The position numbers and the translations under genes are program-made. A DNA stretch of 64,000 nucleotides. It comes from Candidatus Krumholzibacteriia bacterium (lineage in GTDB: Bacteria > Krumholzibacteriota > Krumholzibacteriia > G020349025). The notes below the pieces were generated by a model. It saw only the letters and a list, made by a program, of their open reading frames with translations. It was not told the DNA's origin and did no database searches. Location: positions 62,001-126,000 of the forward strand of contig DASRJW010000131.1 of NCBI GenBank assembly GCA_035649275.1. Reading direction: 5' to 3'. Of this stretch, positions 45,700 to 54,237 are shown in pieces (the stretch's first letter is position 1; the number at the start of each line of letters is the position of its first letter).

Positions 45700-45705
45700 A
45701 GTATA
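45700..45705 (-). promoter_or_regulatory. -10 box directly before the M28 peptidase gene
   Basis: Minus-strand TATACT, ending 6 bases before the ATG. The mRNA is probably leaderless or nearly so. Three CCGGCCG copies lie just upstream (45707-45733). Confidence 0.45.
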
Positions 45706-45706
45706 A

Positions 45707-45733
45707 CCGGCCGCATACCGGCCGCTCCGGCCG
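45707..45733. repeat. CCGGCCG repeats between divergent genes
   Basis: CCGGCCG occurs at 45707, 45718 and 45727, the first two within ATAACCGGCCGC and ATACCGGCCGC. They overlap the -35 zone of the M28 gene and may be operator sites. Confidence 0.4.
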
Positions 45734-45767
45734 GCCGTCTCGAAGGTCGCGAGGAAGGTGCGAGGGG

Positions 45768-46097
45768 ATGACTGCAAGCCGCTGGTCCATCGCTGCAGTG
45801 GCTGTCTACGGCGGGCTGCTGCTCCTCGCCGGCGCGCTCTTCGCTCTCCTCACCGTCGTCCGCTGGCTCGAGCCGGGCCAGTCGGGCGCCGCTATCTACT
45901 GGCTCATCGCGGTACCGGTGATCGTGGCCTGCGGCACCTGGTTGCTGCTGGTCGTCTGGTGTGCCGTCGATGCCGGGCGGCGCGGCATGAGCGGGCCACT
46001 CTGGGGGCTCCTCGTCTTCCTCCTCGGCTTTCCCGTCGGCCCGGTGCTCTACCTCGTCCTACGCCGGAGCCCATCCGCGCCGGAAAACAACGCCTGA
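45768..46097 (+). CDS. Small membrane protein, three hydrophobic segments
   Basis: 109 residues: VAVYGGLLLLAGALFALLTVV, IYWLIAVPVIVACGTWLLLVVWC and LWGLLVFLLGFPVGPVLYLVL. The last part, with GPVLYLVLRR, resembles the PLDc_N (phospholipase D nuclease N-terminal) small-membrane family. ATG with GAGGGG just before it. Divergent from the M28 peptidase gene. Confidence 0.75.
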   Translation: MTASRWSIAAVAVYGGLLLLAGALFALLTVVRWLEPGQSGAAIYWLIAVPVIVACGTWLLLVVWCAVDAGRRGMSGPLWGLLVFLLGFPVGPVLYLVLRRSPSAPENNA

Positions 46098-46148
46098 GAT
46101 GCCGTGGACGCGAAGGTGTCCATGGAGTAGGCCTTGGCGGCCCCCTCC

Positions 46149-46937
46149 TCAGGAACGCATCCACGCCAGCGCCCAATGCCTCCCCGTGCGCGGCCCGAGC
46201 TTCCGGTGCGAGAAGAAGTGCTCCGGGTCGCAGCCGGTGCAGGGGGGAGCGGCGAAGATTTGGGCCGCCGGCACGCCGAGGGCGAGGGCACGCCGACGAT
46301 TCGCTTGCCGCAGGTCGAGGTGCGGTGGCGCCCCCGGCCGTTCGACGAGCGCCTCCGGGAGACGCGCGGTCACTTCGGGACCGACGGCATAGCAACAAGG
46401 GCCGATGCTTGGCCCCAACGCGACGTGCAGATCGGCGGCGTTTCCTCCGGCCTGGAGCAGCGTCTCGATGCCGCGCACGACGATGTCCGCCGCCGTACCG
46501 CGCCAGCCGGCGTGGACCAGGGCGAGCCGGCGATGGCGCGCATCCCAGAGGAAGACGGGAACGCAATCCGCCACCCCCACCACCAGCACTTCTCCCGGCA
46601 CCTCCGTCCACAGCCCATCGGCCTGGGGCGGGGTATCGGCACCGGCACGCAGCACGAGGTCGCCATGCACCTGCCGCAGCCGATAGGAGGGGAGTCCTTC
46701 CAACCGCAGGGCCTGCCGCAGCAGGTCCCGGTTGGTTTCGACGTGGGTTGCCGCATCGCCGGTGGATGCTTCCAGGTTGAGCGTCGCGTAGGGAGCCGGA
46801 CTCGTGCCGCCGATGCGGGTGGTCACCCAGGTCTCGAGCCAAGGCCAGCGCTCCGACCCCGGAGGACGCCAGAGGGTGAGGGAGGCTTTGCTCTCGAAGT
46901 GACCGGACACCGCGTTGGGATCCTCTGCCGCCGGCAA
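46149..46937 (-). CDS. pgeF: PgeF/YfiH (LACC1-type) multi-copper/purine nucleoside phosphorylase-like protein
   Basis: 262 residues. Family motifs VGVADCVPVFLW, LVHAGWRGTAADIV and ALGPSIGPCCYAVG carry the His/Cys ligands. The family is described as purine-nucleoside-cleaving, and as editing a wrong peptidoglycan residue (L-Ser) in bacteria; which applies here is not known. TTG at 46937 begins 3 bases after the previous gene's stop; a GTG at 46910 is an alternative. Confidence 0.93.
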   Translation of the reverse strand: MPAAEDPNAVSGHFESKASLTLWRPPGSERWPWLETWVTTRIGGTSPAPYATLNLEASTGDAATHVETNRDLLRQALRLEGLPSYRLRQVHGDLVLRAGADTPPQADGLWTEVPGEVLVVGVADCVPVFLWDARHRRLALVHAGWRGTAADIVVRGIETLLQAGGNAADLHVALGPSIGPCCYAVGPEVTARLPEALVERPGAPPHLDLRQANRRRALALGVPAAQIFAAPPCTGCDPEHFFSHRKLGPRTGRHWALAWMRS

Positions 46938-46940
46938 CGT

Positions 46941-47468
46941 TCACCCACCGATCACGAAGGTGAACGTCGCTTTCTCTTCCTCCCCGGGAGCGAGTGCTGG
47001 CTCCAGGGTGACCCGGGCCGTGCAGGTGTCGCCGCTGGCGAAGTAGTTGCGGTTCGGGTTGACGTCGGTGATGCGCCAGGTGAAGAGGATCCGGTCCTGG
47101 GAGGGGAACTCTGTCGTGTACAGCGGCGGGTCGGCCTCGCCGTGCCAGCGCGGATCGTTCGGGTCGGCGGGCCGGGCCTCGATTCGGAACTTCCAGCGCG
47201 CCCGCAGGTTGGCGCGGGCGTGGAAGACGCCGCGATAGTCGAAGGGGACGCCGGAATCTTCGCCGAGCCAGTCCAGGTTGAGGGGTTCGGAGAGCACGAG
47301 CCCGGACGCGGGGGTGGAAGGCGTGTCCTCGCAAGCCAGCACCGCCGTTCCCAAGGCGGCCATGCACGCCAAGACGGCGCGTCCCTGCCGCAGCCGCAGG
47401 CGTCGGGACGCACCGAGTCCCGGTGCCGCGCCGAGAAGTCCGAGGATGGGAGCACGCAGTCCGCGCAT
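46941..47468 (-). CDS. Putative lipoprotein
   Basis: 175 residues, hydrophobic segment with lipobox-like AVLAC. The rest, about 125 residues, reads as a beta-rich domain (TTEFPSQDRILFTWRITDVN; TCTARVTLEPALAPGEEEKA). No known domain recognised. The signal is preceded by a long N-terminus if ATG 47468 is used; an inner start closer to the signal (for example the ATG 9 codons before the lipobox Cys) is possible. Ends just before the pgeF start, so probably an operon. Confidence 0.62.
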   Translation of the reverse strand: MRGLRAPILGLLGAAPGLGASRRLRLRQGRAVLACMAALGTAVLACEDTPSTPASGLVLSEPLNLDWLGEDSGVPFDYRGVFHARANLRARWKFRIEARPADPNDPRWHGEADPPLYTTEFPSQDRILFTWRITDVNPNRNYFASGDTCTARVTLEPALAPGEEEKATFTFVIGG

Positions 47469-47558
47469 GACAGCATCATGCACGGGCTTCGATGCCGGCG
47501 CAACATGCCCCGCACCGTTGGGGTTTCTGGCCCAGCGACGCGCGCGACGCCGCTCCCG

Positions 47559-47588
47559 TTGGCGCTCCGTCGGTGCCCGTGCTATCCT
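47559..47588 (+). promoter_or_regulatory. Promoter for the NifX-like gene
   Basis: TTGGCG (47559-47564), an 18-base spacer, TATCCT (47583-47588), about 48 bases before the start codon. Confidence 0.5.
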
Positions 47589-47635
47589 TTGCATCGCCCA
47601 CTCGAGAGCGCCCGAGCAGTCCGCGAGGTTCTGCG

Positions 47636-47953
47636 GTGAGAGTTGCCGTCGCGTCGATGGAAGGGGCCTACATCAACCACGGACTGCAGGCGGCGGAGCA
47701 GTTCTTCGTCTTCGACGTCTTCCTCTCCGGCATCTCCTACGTCGAGAAACGGGAAAATCAATTCCGCGAGCACACGAGCAGCCGCAAGGCGCTGCAGGGC
47801 GTCGCCGAGTTGCTCCGGGATTGCAAGGTCATCTGCTGCACCCAGGCAGGGACCGAGGCGGTGGAGTTCTTCGCCCGCCGCGGCATCGAGCTCGACATGT
47901 CCGACGGACCCATCGACGAGAAACTCAAGGGCTTCATCGAATCGGTCTTCTAA
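47636..47953 (+). CDS. NifX/NafY-type (dinitrogenase iron-molybdenum cofactor) domain protein
   Basis: 105 residues. Begins VRVAVASMEGAYINHGLQAAEQFFVFD, the fold start of the NifX/NifB C-terminal family. CKVICCTQAGTEAVEFFARRGIEL follows, where the three Cys could bind a metal. Nothing in the window is nitrogenase-related. Proteins of this type occur widely outside nitrogen fixers, with unknown metal-related roles. GTG start with GAGG 8 bases before. Confidence 0.85.
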   Translation: MRVAVASMEGAYINHGLQAAEQFFVFDVFLSGISYVEKRENQFREHTSSRKALQGVAELLRDCKVICCTQAGTEAVEFFARRGIELDMSDGPIDEKLKGFIESVF

Positions 47954-48031
47954 AGTCGCCTCTCTGGAGCTGCATCCCACGGGGACCGGCAGCGCAGGGG
48001 CGGTGGCCCGCCCCTGCGGCAGGTTTGAGGC

Positions 48032-49576
48032 TCACCGCTCGAACATCTGCTGCACCGGCACGACGCGGATGGCGTCGGCGGTAATGCCGAGCGGCAGGCT
48101 GGCGATCTCCTTGTCCTCTGCCATCACCGTCTCGGGCTTGGGCATCTTGTAGCTGAGCGGCGTCGCTCCGGCACTGGCGAGCTGCTCCTGCAGGATCTCG
48201 GGCTGACCGGTGACGATGGCGATCTTGAGTCGCTCGAGCTGCAAATGCTTGGCGATGGCGGCATTCACCTCCGCCACCGTGAGCTCTCCGAGGCTGCGGC
48301 GGAAGGTCTCCAGGTGACTGGCCGGGAGAGCGTAGAAACGGTCGTCCACGGCGTAGCCCAGCCGCTGCTGCGTCGTTTCCGCGTAGTGCAGGATGTACTT
48401 GTTCAGGAACGAGCGGGTGAGCTCGAACTCCTCCGGCGTCATCCCGTGGGCGATGAGAGCCTCGATCTCCCGCAGCGCTGCCCGCAGGGCGAAGACCGCC
48501 TGGTCGTTGGGGAGCGTGCGGATCCACACCTCGAAGCACTGCTGCCGGCGCCCGACGTTGGTCGGCGGCTTCTGCCGCTGCCCGCCTTCGGGATAAGCCT
48601 CGATGTAGGAGTAGTCGCCGTAGTTGAGACCCCGGTCGGTGCGGATCACCTGATACAGGTGGCTGGAGCTGTTGCGATGCTCGCCAAGCCAGGAGTTCGC
48701 CACCCACAAGGCATAGAACTCCCGCGAGCCCCGGTGCACGTCGACGGGGAAGCCGAAGCTGAGGGAGGCGTCGGCGCCGGGCTTGGCGACGATCGTGACC
48801 TGGCGCCCGGCGAATGCCGGCGCCGGCGCTGCCGCGAGCGCCGCCGGCGCGCCGGCCGCCAGGCTGCCGAGGTCCTTCTGCAGTCGCTCCGGGAGCGCCG
48901 CCGGATAGCCACCGCCGAGGCCGACGACGACGTTGCCGGCGGTGAAGTACTGGGCGTAGAAGCCCTTCACGTCCTCCAGGGTGATCGACTTCAGAGCCTG
49001 CACCGTCCCCAGCATCGGGTGCGCATACGAAGTGCCCTGGAAGACGAAGTCGTAGAACGCCGCCTTGCCGAGTTCCTCGTCGGAAGCGTAGCGCAAGGTG
49101 TTCTCGATCTCGTTGAGCGCGTTGCTGCGCAGCCGCTCGAAGTCGTCGGCCCCGAAGGCCGGGCGCAGCACGGCATCGGTGAACAGGGCGTAGAACTTCT
49201 CCAGGTTGTCCTTGTGGGTACGGCCGGTGACCGTCGTCATCTCCCGATCCACGCGCACCTGGTACGAAGACGCCAGCGGATAGAGCTTGGCGAGGATCGC
49301 CTCGTAGGTGTTCTGCGTCGTCGCGCCCTCGGCGAGCAGCTGGCCGGTGAGTGCGGCCAGGCCCTCCTTACCGGTCGGGTCGTTCTGCGACCCCACCTTG
49401 AACCAGAGGTTGAAGCTCACCGTCGGATCGTCGGGCACCGGGAGGAGGACCGGGCCCGAGCCCGCGCTGTCTGGGCCGGCGCCCTTGTCGCCGCATGCCG
49501 GAAGGAGAAGGAAGAGGAGGGCGGCGGCGGCCCGTGGCCACCGAGCCCTGCGGCTCTGCTGGCGAGAGTCTCGCAT
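48032..49576 (-). CDS. M16-family peptidase-like lipoprotein, non-catalytic partner
   Basis: 514 residues. Lipoprotein signal AAAALLFLLLPACG. Two M16 half-domains, but the zinc motif HxxEH is absent (the equivalent part reads KEGLAALTGQLLAEG). The C-terminal half keeps the R...Y substrate-contact motif (RTDRGLNYGDYSYIEAYPEG). This is the usual inactive partner of an active M16 subunit. Start overlaps the active subunit's stop (TGATG). Confidence 0.9.
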   Translation of the reverse strand: MRDSRQQSRRARWPRAAAALLFLLLPACGDKGAGPDSAGSGPVLLPVPDDPTVSFNLWFKVGSQNDPTGKEGLAALTGQLLAEGATTQNTYEAILAKLYPLASSYQVRVDREMTTVTGRTHKDNLEKFYALFTDAVLRPAFGADDFERLRSNALNEIENTLRYASDEELGKAAFYDFVFQGTSYAHPMLGTVQALKSITLEDVKGFYAQYFTAGNVVVGLGGGYPAALPERLQKDLGSLAAGAPAALAAAPAPAFAGRQVTIVAKPGADASLSFGFPVDVHRGSREFYALWVANSWLGEHRNSSSHLYQVIRTDRGLNYGDYSYIEAYPEGGQRQKPPTNVGRRQQCFEVWIRTLPNDQAVFALRAALREIEALIAHGMTPEEFELTRSFLNKYILHYAETTQQRLGYAVDDRFYALPASHLETFRRSLGELTVAEVNAAIAKHLQLERLKIAIVTGQPEILQEQLASAGATPLSYKMPKPETVMAEDKEIASLPLGITADAIRVVPVQQMFER

Positions 49577-50937
49577 CAGCTCTGACCTCCCCGCAGGACG
49601 GCGACGGTTCGCCGTGTGGGTACCAAGTACTTCTGCGCCGCCGCCTGGACGTCCGCCGCGCTGACGCGTCCGTAGGCGTCGTACAGGGTCTCCACGGCGT
49701 CGATGCCGCCGCTCACGGCGATGACGCGAACGAGCGCCCGCGCCACGTTCATCGGCGTGTCCAGGCCCATGAGGAACTCGTACTTGAGGCGCGATTTCAG
49801 ATCCGCCAGGCGCTGGGCGTCCGGCGCCGTGTCGCGGTACTGGGCGATGGTGGCGTCGATTTCGCCGAGCACGTAGTCGACCTTGGCCGGATCCTTGATG
49901 CGGGCGATGATGTCCAGCAGCCCGGGGTCGCGGTTCATGTTGACCTCGGCCTCGATGAATTCGAGCACCTGCTCGTCGAGGACGAGCTTCTTGTGGATGG
50001 CGCTGGTCTCACCGAAGGCGAGCGCCGAAAGCAGCTGCGCCGCCACCAGGTTGGTGTTCTTCGGATCGAAGGCATCGACCTTGTACGCCACCCAGGCGAT
50101 GGGCAGCGACTGGCCCTCGTAGGGGACGTCGAGGCGCTTCTCCCGCGACTGCTCGGGCTCGGCCGGTACCTGCGGCGCCACGTAACCGGGCTTCCAATCG
50201 CCGTAGTATTTCTTCAGCAGCGCCATGGTCTCCGGCACCTTCACGTCCCCGGTGACCAGGATCACCACGTTCTCCGGCCGGTAGTAGCGCTGGAAGAAGG
50301 AACGGGAATACTCGTACATCGTGGGCATGGCCTGGATGTCCTCGACGACGCCCATGGCGGTGTGGCCGTAGGTGTGCACGTCGTAGGCGGCCTGGTGGAT
50401 GGCCTCGTAGAGGGTGAAGAAGGGGCTGCTACGGTTCTTGCGGTACTCGCCGTACACCGCCCCCGACTCGGTTTTGAACTCTTCCTCGGGGTACTGCAAG
50501 TTCTTGAAGCGGTCGCTTTCGAGATCGACGACCTTCTCCAGGTCCTCGGCGGCGATGTTGAAGTAGTAGGCGGTGAGATCGTCGCTGGTGAAGGCGTTGG
50601 TGTCCGCACCCATGGCGGTGACGATCTTCTCCCGCGCCTCCCGCGGGTACTTTTCGGAGCCGCGGAACATCATGTGCTCGAAGAAATGGGCGAAGCCCGT
50701 GTGCCCGGGCTCGTACTCGTCCCGGGCGCCGGTGCGCACGATGCTCCAGTAGGCGACGAGGCCGCCGGATTGCATGGGGATGACGATGGCCTGCAGGCCG
50801 TTGTCGAGTTTTTCCACGTGCGCCGGGTAGGGGAAGATCCCCGCCCCGAGCGCCGGGCCGGCCACGACGAGCAGGCACGGCACGAGCACGCACCAGCGGG
50901 CGGCGCGGCCGGGGCTTCGCGAGGTCGGGAACACCAC
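49576..50937 (-). CDS. M16-family zinc metallopeptidase, catalytic subunit
   Basis: 453 residues. Signal-type N-terminus (CVLVPCLLVVAGPALGAG). Zinc motif HFFEHMMF in HTGFAHFFEHMMFRGS, downstream Glu in the ESGAVYGEYRKN stretch. Insulinase/PqqL-like periplasmic or surface peptidase acting with the partner gene. GTG 50937 has AAAGGAG 6 bases before; the longer frame has no such signal. Confidence 0.93.
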   Translation of the reverse strand: MVFPTSRSPGRAARWCVLVPCLLVVAGPALGAGIFPYPAHVEKLDNGLQAIVIPMQSGGLVAYWSIVRTGARDEYEPGHTGFAHFFEHMMFRGSEKYPREAREKIVTAMGADTNAFTSDDLTAYYFNIAAEDLEKVVDLESDRFKNLQYPEEEFKTESGAVYGEYRKNRSSPFFTLYEAIHQAAYDVHTYGHTAMGVVEDIQAMPTMYEYSRSFFQRYYRPENVVILVTGDVKVPETMALLKKYYGDWKPGYVAPQVPAEPEQSREKRLDVPYEGQSLPIAWVAYKVDAFDPKNTNLVAAQLLSALAFGETSAIHKKLVLDEQVLEFIEAEVNMNRDPGLLDIIARIKDPAKVDYVLGEIDATIAQYRDTAPDAQRLADLKSRLKYEFLMGLDTPMNVARALVRVIAVSGGIDAVETLYDAYGRVSAADVQAAAQKYLVPTRRTVAVLRGGQS

Positions 50938-50985
50938 GTGCGTCTCCTTTGTCCAGGATGGGGGAACGGCGAGCTCGAGGGGCCG

Positions 50986-50991
50986 ACTATA
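50986..50991 (-). promoter_or_regulatory. -10 box of the M16 operon
   Basis: Minus-strand TATAGT about 50 bases before the GTG start. No good -35 was seen. Confidence 0.4.
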
Positions 50992-51055
50992 GCGGAAGCA
51001 CGGTTGGAAGCAGAGCGACAAGTGACGCCGCGCGCTCCCGCACCGGAAGCGGGCC

Positions 51056-52216
51056 TCAGGGCGGGAGCAGGGCAGCCGGCGCATGGAGAGAGCGCCGTGG
51101 CCAGCCGCAGGCGCGCTGTCGCCGCGTCCGCGTGAGGCGCCGCGCTGGTAACCGGGGCCGCCGGCGCGCCGGACGGAAGAGGTCCTTCACCGCACTCCAG
51201 GCCGGCTGCTGCACCGGTGTCGGCCGGTAGCTCCAGTGCATCACCTGGCCATCGTCGCCGAAGTCGGTGATGAAGACGTCCCCGGACGGATCCAGCACGA
51301 TGTCGTGGGGGTCGATGAGCTCCCCGGGAGCAGTGCCACGCCGTCCCCAGGCGGCGAGGAAGGCGCCGTCGCGGGTGAACTTCTGCAGGCGGAAGTTGTG
51401 ATGGTCGATGACGATGACATTCCCCACCGAGTCGGTCGCCACCCCGAGCGGGGTGATGAATTCGCCGGCAGCCTCGCCCTTCCGTCCCCAGCGGCGGACG
51501 AAGTCGCCGTCGGTGGTGAACTGGTAGACGCACTCGCAGCAGTCCTCGTTCTGGTAGCCGATCTCGGTGACGTAAACATGGGAGGCGGTGGCGGTGAGAC
51601 CGAGGGCGCCGTGGAAGCGGCCGTCACTGTTGAAGGCCGAGCCCCAGGCGGCGAGGGGAGCGCCGTCGGCGCTCAACTTCTGCACATCGCCGCGGGCGGT
51701 GTCCGAGACGTAAACGTGACCGGCAGGATCCACCGCCACGGCGTAGGGCGCGAGGAATTCACCGGGTGCTTCTCCCGCCTGGTCCCAGGCGGCGAGGAAG
51801 TCGCCGTCCTGGCTGAACTTCTGGATGCGCCCGTTGCGTGAATCGGCGACGTAGACGAAGCCGCGGGCATCGACGGCGAGACGGGTGGGGGTATCGAACT
51901 GTCCCGGGCCGGTGCCGAGCTCGCCCCAGCCGGCGAGGAAGCGCCCGTCCGCGGTGAACTTCTGGATGCGGTGGTTGCGCGTGTCGGCCACATAGAGGAC
52001 GCCCGCCGCGTCGGCGCCGATGCCCTGGGGGTACTCGAGCAGCCCCGGGTCGCTGCCTTGCAGGCCCCAGCGGCCGATGTAGCGCGGCGGCTCCCCGGCG
52101 CCGGTCACGGCGCTGAAGAAACAGGGAACGGCGAGCCCCACCGCCAGCCCCAAGCCTCGGAGACGGTGTCGGCCGGTGCGGGCCAGCAGACCATGCTGCC
52201 ACCGTCTTGCGGTCAC
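51056..52216 (-). CDS. Exported NHL-repeat beta-propeller protein
   Basis: 386 residues. A hydrophobic signal segment (GLGLAVGLAVPCFFSAVTGAG) is followed by at least six NHL repeats, for example GVLYVADTRNHRIQKFTADG, GFVYVADSRNGRIQKFSQDG and NVIVIDHHNFRLQKFTRDG. These give a six-bladed propeller. A CCEC cluster in repeat four is unusual. The last 50 residues are basic and Arg/Pro-rich. GTG 52216 is preferred, with GAGGAG 7 bases before. Ligand unknown. Confidence 0.85.
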   Translation of the reverse strand: MTARRWQHGLLARTGRHRLRGLGLAVGLAVPCFFSAVTGAGEPPRYIGRWGLQGSDPGLLEYPQGIGADAAGVLYVADTRNHRIQKFTADGRFLAGWGELGTGPGQFDTPTRLAVDARGFVYVADSRNGRIQKFSQDGDFLAAWDQAGEAPGEFLAPYAVAVDPAGHVYVSDTARGDVQKLSADGAPLAAWGSAFNSDGRFHGALGLTATASHVYVTEIGYQNEDCCECVYQFTTDGDFVRRWGRKGEAAGEFITPLGVATDSVGNVIVIDHHNFRLQKFTRDGAFLAAWGRRGTAPGELIDPHDIVLDPSGDVFITDFGDDGQVMHWSYRPTPVQQPAWSAVKDLFRPARRRPRLPARRLTRTRRQRACGWPRRSLHAPAALLPP

Positions 52217-52278
52217 GGGGTCGCTCCTCGAGGAGGACAGGTAGGGGACCAGGCGCACCGAGCGCAGCGAGTCTCGAC

Positions 52279-52307
52279 AAGCTAGAAAGGGGCGGGAAGG
52301 AAGTCAA
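52279..52307 (-). promoter_or_regulatory. Promoter of the NHL-repeat gene
   Basis: Minus strand: TTGACT (52307-52302), a 17-base spacer, TAGCTT (52284-52279). Confidence 0.65.
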
Positions 52308-52404
52308 ACCGCAGGGGCGCAGCGAGGACGGCTCGTCGAGTTGGAAGTAGGGGCGCGAGCGCCGCCGCGTCCCCTCCGAGGCGAGTGTGCCATGCGACAG
52401 AGGC

Positions 52405-53040
52405 TCAGGGCTGCACCAGGCCCATGCGGATGGCGTAACGCACCAAGCTCGCGGTTTCGTGGATGTCCAGCTTCGCCATGAGGTGCGTCCGGTGGGCGTC
52501 GGCGGTCTTGAGGCTGACCCCGAGAATCGCAGCGACCTGCTTCGTCGTGTTGCCTTCGGCGACCAGCTGCAGGACCTGGCGTTCCCGCGGGCTCAGCGGG
52601 CTCGACGGCAGCTCGGATTTCGAGCGGTAGGCGTCGGCTAGCGTCCGCGAGACTCTCGGGCTCAAGTAGAGGGAGCCGCGCATGACCTCCCGAATAGCCT
52701 GCACGAGATCGTCGGTCGCCTGGGTCTTGAGGACGTAGCCGCTCACCCCGGCACGCAACGCCTCGAGGACGTAGGGCTCCTCGGTGTGCATGGTGAGAAG
52801 GATCGTCTTCAGCCGGGGTGAGGTGCGCAGCATCTCGCGCGCCGCATCCACGCCGTTCAAGTTGGGCATCGCCAGGTCGAGGACCGCCACGTCCGGGCAA
52901 AGCTTCGACGCGGCGAGACGCACCGCCTCGCGGCCGTCGGCGGCTTCCGCGACCACCTGGAATCCGGCCCGCTCGAGCAAACCCCGCAGCCCCTCGCGCA
53001 AGATCTGATGATCATCGGCGATCAGTACTTGCACTCCCAT
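52405..53040 (-). CDS. LuxR/NarL-family response regulator
   Basis: 211 residues. Receiver domain with IADDHQ (Asp9, Asp10), phospho-acceptor Asp55 in VAVLDLAMPN, and Lys105 in GYVLKTQ. Then a LuxR-type helix-turn-helix (LSPRERQVLQLVAEGNTTKQ to SLKTADAHRTHLMAKL). It follows an rsbS-rsbT pair on the same strand after about 50 bases, so the switch kinase may feed into this regulator. No histidine kinase is adjacent. Confidence 0.93.
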   Translation of the reverse strand: MGVQVLIADDHQILREGLRGLLERAGFQVVAEAADGREAVRLAASKLCPDVAVLDLAMPNLNGVDAAREMLRTSPRLKTILLTMHTEEPYVLEALRAGVSGYVLKTQATDDLVQAIREVMRGSLYLSPRVSRTLADAYRSKSELPSSPLSPRERQVLQLVAEGNTTKQVAAILGVSLKTADAHRTHLMAKLDIHETASLVRYAIRMGLVQP

Positions 53041-53090
53041 CCTCCGGCTCCTTGGCTCGCGTCGCCCCTGGTTTCCCGAGCTCTCTCCGC

Positions 53091-53552
53091 TCAGCCCTTC
53101 CATTTTATCGCGGTCACGATCGTTCCCTTCTTCCTCTTGGAAACGATCTCGAAATCGTCCATGAGTCGTTTCACTCCCGGGAGGCCGAGCCCGAGGCTGC
53201 GGGAGGTCGAGAATCCCACCTGCAGCGCCTGTTCGATGTCGCGGATTCCCGGCCCCCGATCCTTCGCCACGATCACGAGGCCGCGACGGCCATTGAGCCG
53301 CTCCGTCTCCAGGCTGAGCATGCCGGTCTGGGCGTAGAGCAGGATGTTGCGAGACAACTCGGAAATGACCGTGGCCACCACCGTCTGCTCAGTGGCCGAC
53401 ATTCCCAGCTGCTGGGCCAACACCCGCCCTCTCCGCCGCGCCAGCAGAATGTCCACGTCCGATTGGATCGGGATGGGCGGATTCTTCCTCGCAGCCCGGC
53501 GGTGATGCATGGTGGACCTGCGGTTGGCGGCGGCTCGAGGGACGCGGCTCAC
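53091..53552 (-). CDS. rsbT: RsbT-like switch serine kinase
   Basis: GHKL-fold protein kinase of the stressosome type. The 153-residue product (139 if ATG 53510 is used) has IPIQSDVDILLARRRGRVLA, the N-box in ISELSRNILLYA, the G1 box AKDRGPGI, and the G2 motif LGLGLPGVKRLMDDF. RsbT phosphorylates RsbS and then binds a downstream target. GTG overlaps the rsbS stop (GTGA), suggesting coupling. No RsbU phosphatase is nearby. Confidence 0.9.
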   Translation of the reverse strand: MSRVPRAAANRRSTMHHRRAARKNPPIPIQSDVDILLARRRGRVLAQQLGMSATEQTVVATVISELSRNILLYAQTGMLSLETERLNGRRGLVIVAKDRGPGIRDIEQALQVGFSTSRSLGLGLPGVKRLMDDFEIVSKRKKGTIVTAIKWKG

Positions 53553-53935
53553 CGGGTACCGCTCGACACCGCTCTCCCACTCTCCCCGGTCATGAGATCC
53601 AGCAAGGTCACCCCCGCATCGAGATCGAGGGCGGTGTCCACGCCGTCGAGGGTGACACCGAGCCGCACCATCGAGACCGCCACGTCGGCCTGGATGCCGA
53701 CGAGGATCATCTTCGCGCCGCGCAGCCGGACCATCCGGGCGATGTCGACCAGGGTGCGGGCGGCGAAGGAATCCACGACGTCCGTGGCCGTCACGTCCAC
53801 GATGACGCCGAGGCAGTGGAAGCGTCCCACTTTCTCCACCAAGCCGTCGCGGAGTCGCAAAAAGTCGGCGTCCGTGAGCGCCGATTGTACGCTGCCGATC
53901 AGATACGGCCCGTGGTTGAGGATTGGAACTTCCAT
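53549..53935 (-). CDS. rsbS: RsbS-like STAS-domain antagonist
   Basis: 128-residue STAS domain. Begins VPILNHGPYLIGSVQSALTD, with the phospho-site region DVTATDVVDSFAARTL (Ser56), as in RsbS. It should bind RsbT and release it when phosphorylated. RsbR sensor genes, the usual stressosome partners, are absent. First gene of a three-gene minus-strand unit. Confidence 0.9.
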   Translation of the reverse strand: MEVPILNHGPYLIGSVQSALTDADFLRLRDGLVEKVGRFHCLGVIVDVTATDVVDSFAARTLVDIARMVRLRGAKMILVGIQADVAVSMVRLGVTLDGVDTALDLDAGVTLLDLMTGESGRAVSSGTR

Positions 53936-54237
53936 CCCCCTGCGCGGCCCCCCTTCAATGCAGCCTCTCGCCTTTCTTCACGCACGACCTCGCACAGTGT
54001 CTCCGGTCACGATAGCGGCACGGTCCGCGTCCGCCCATCGGGGCGGCAACTCGAACGCGGCTCCAGAACTTTCCCGAGTCGCGAAGGAGGAATCCTGCCG
54101 GTACGATGGTGGATCCACTGATCACGGCCTTGTCTTGTCGAGTCGGGTCGAGCGAGCCGGGGCGAAGGAGGAATTCAAAACGCAGGGCGAGGGGCGCTCG
54201 GTCCCACGACGGCAGCAGGGACCCTGCCACCTACGCT
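53936..54237. other. Intergenic region, 302 bases
   Basis: No convincing gene. It holds two copies of GCGAAGGAGGAAT (54081-54093 and 54162-54174) and, on the minus strand, a TATCGT that could be the -10 box of the rsbS-rsbT unit. The plus-strand open frame through it has no family features. Confidence 0.5.
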
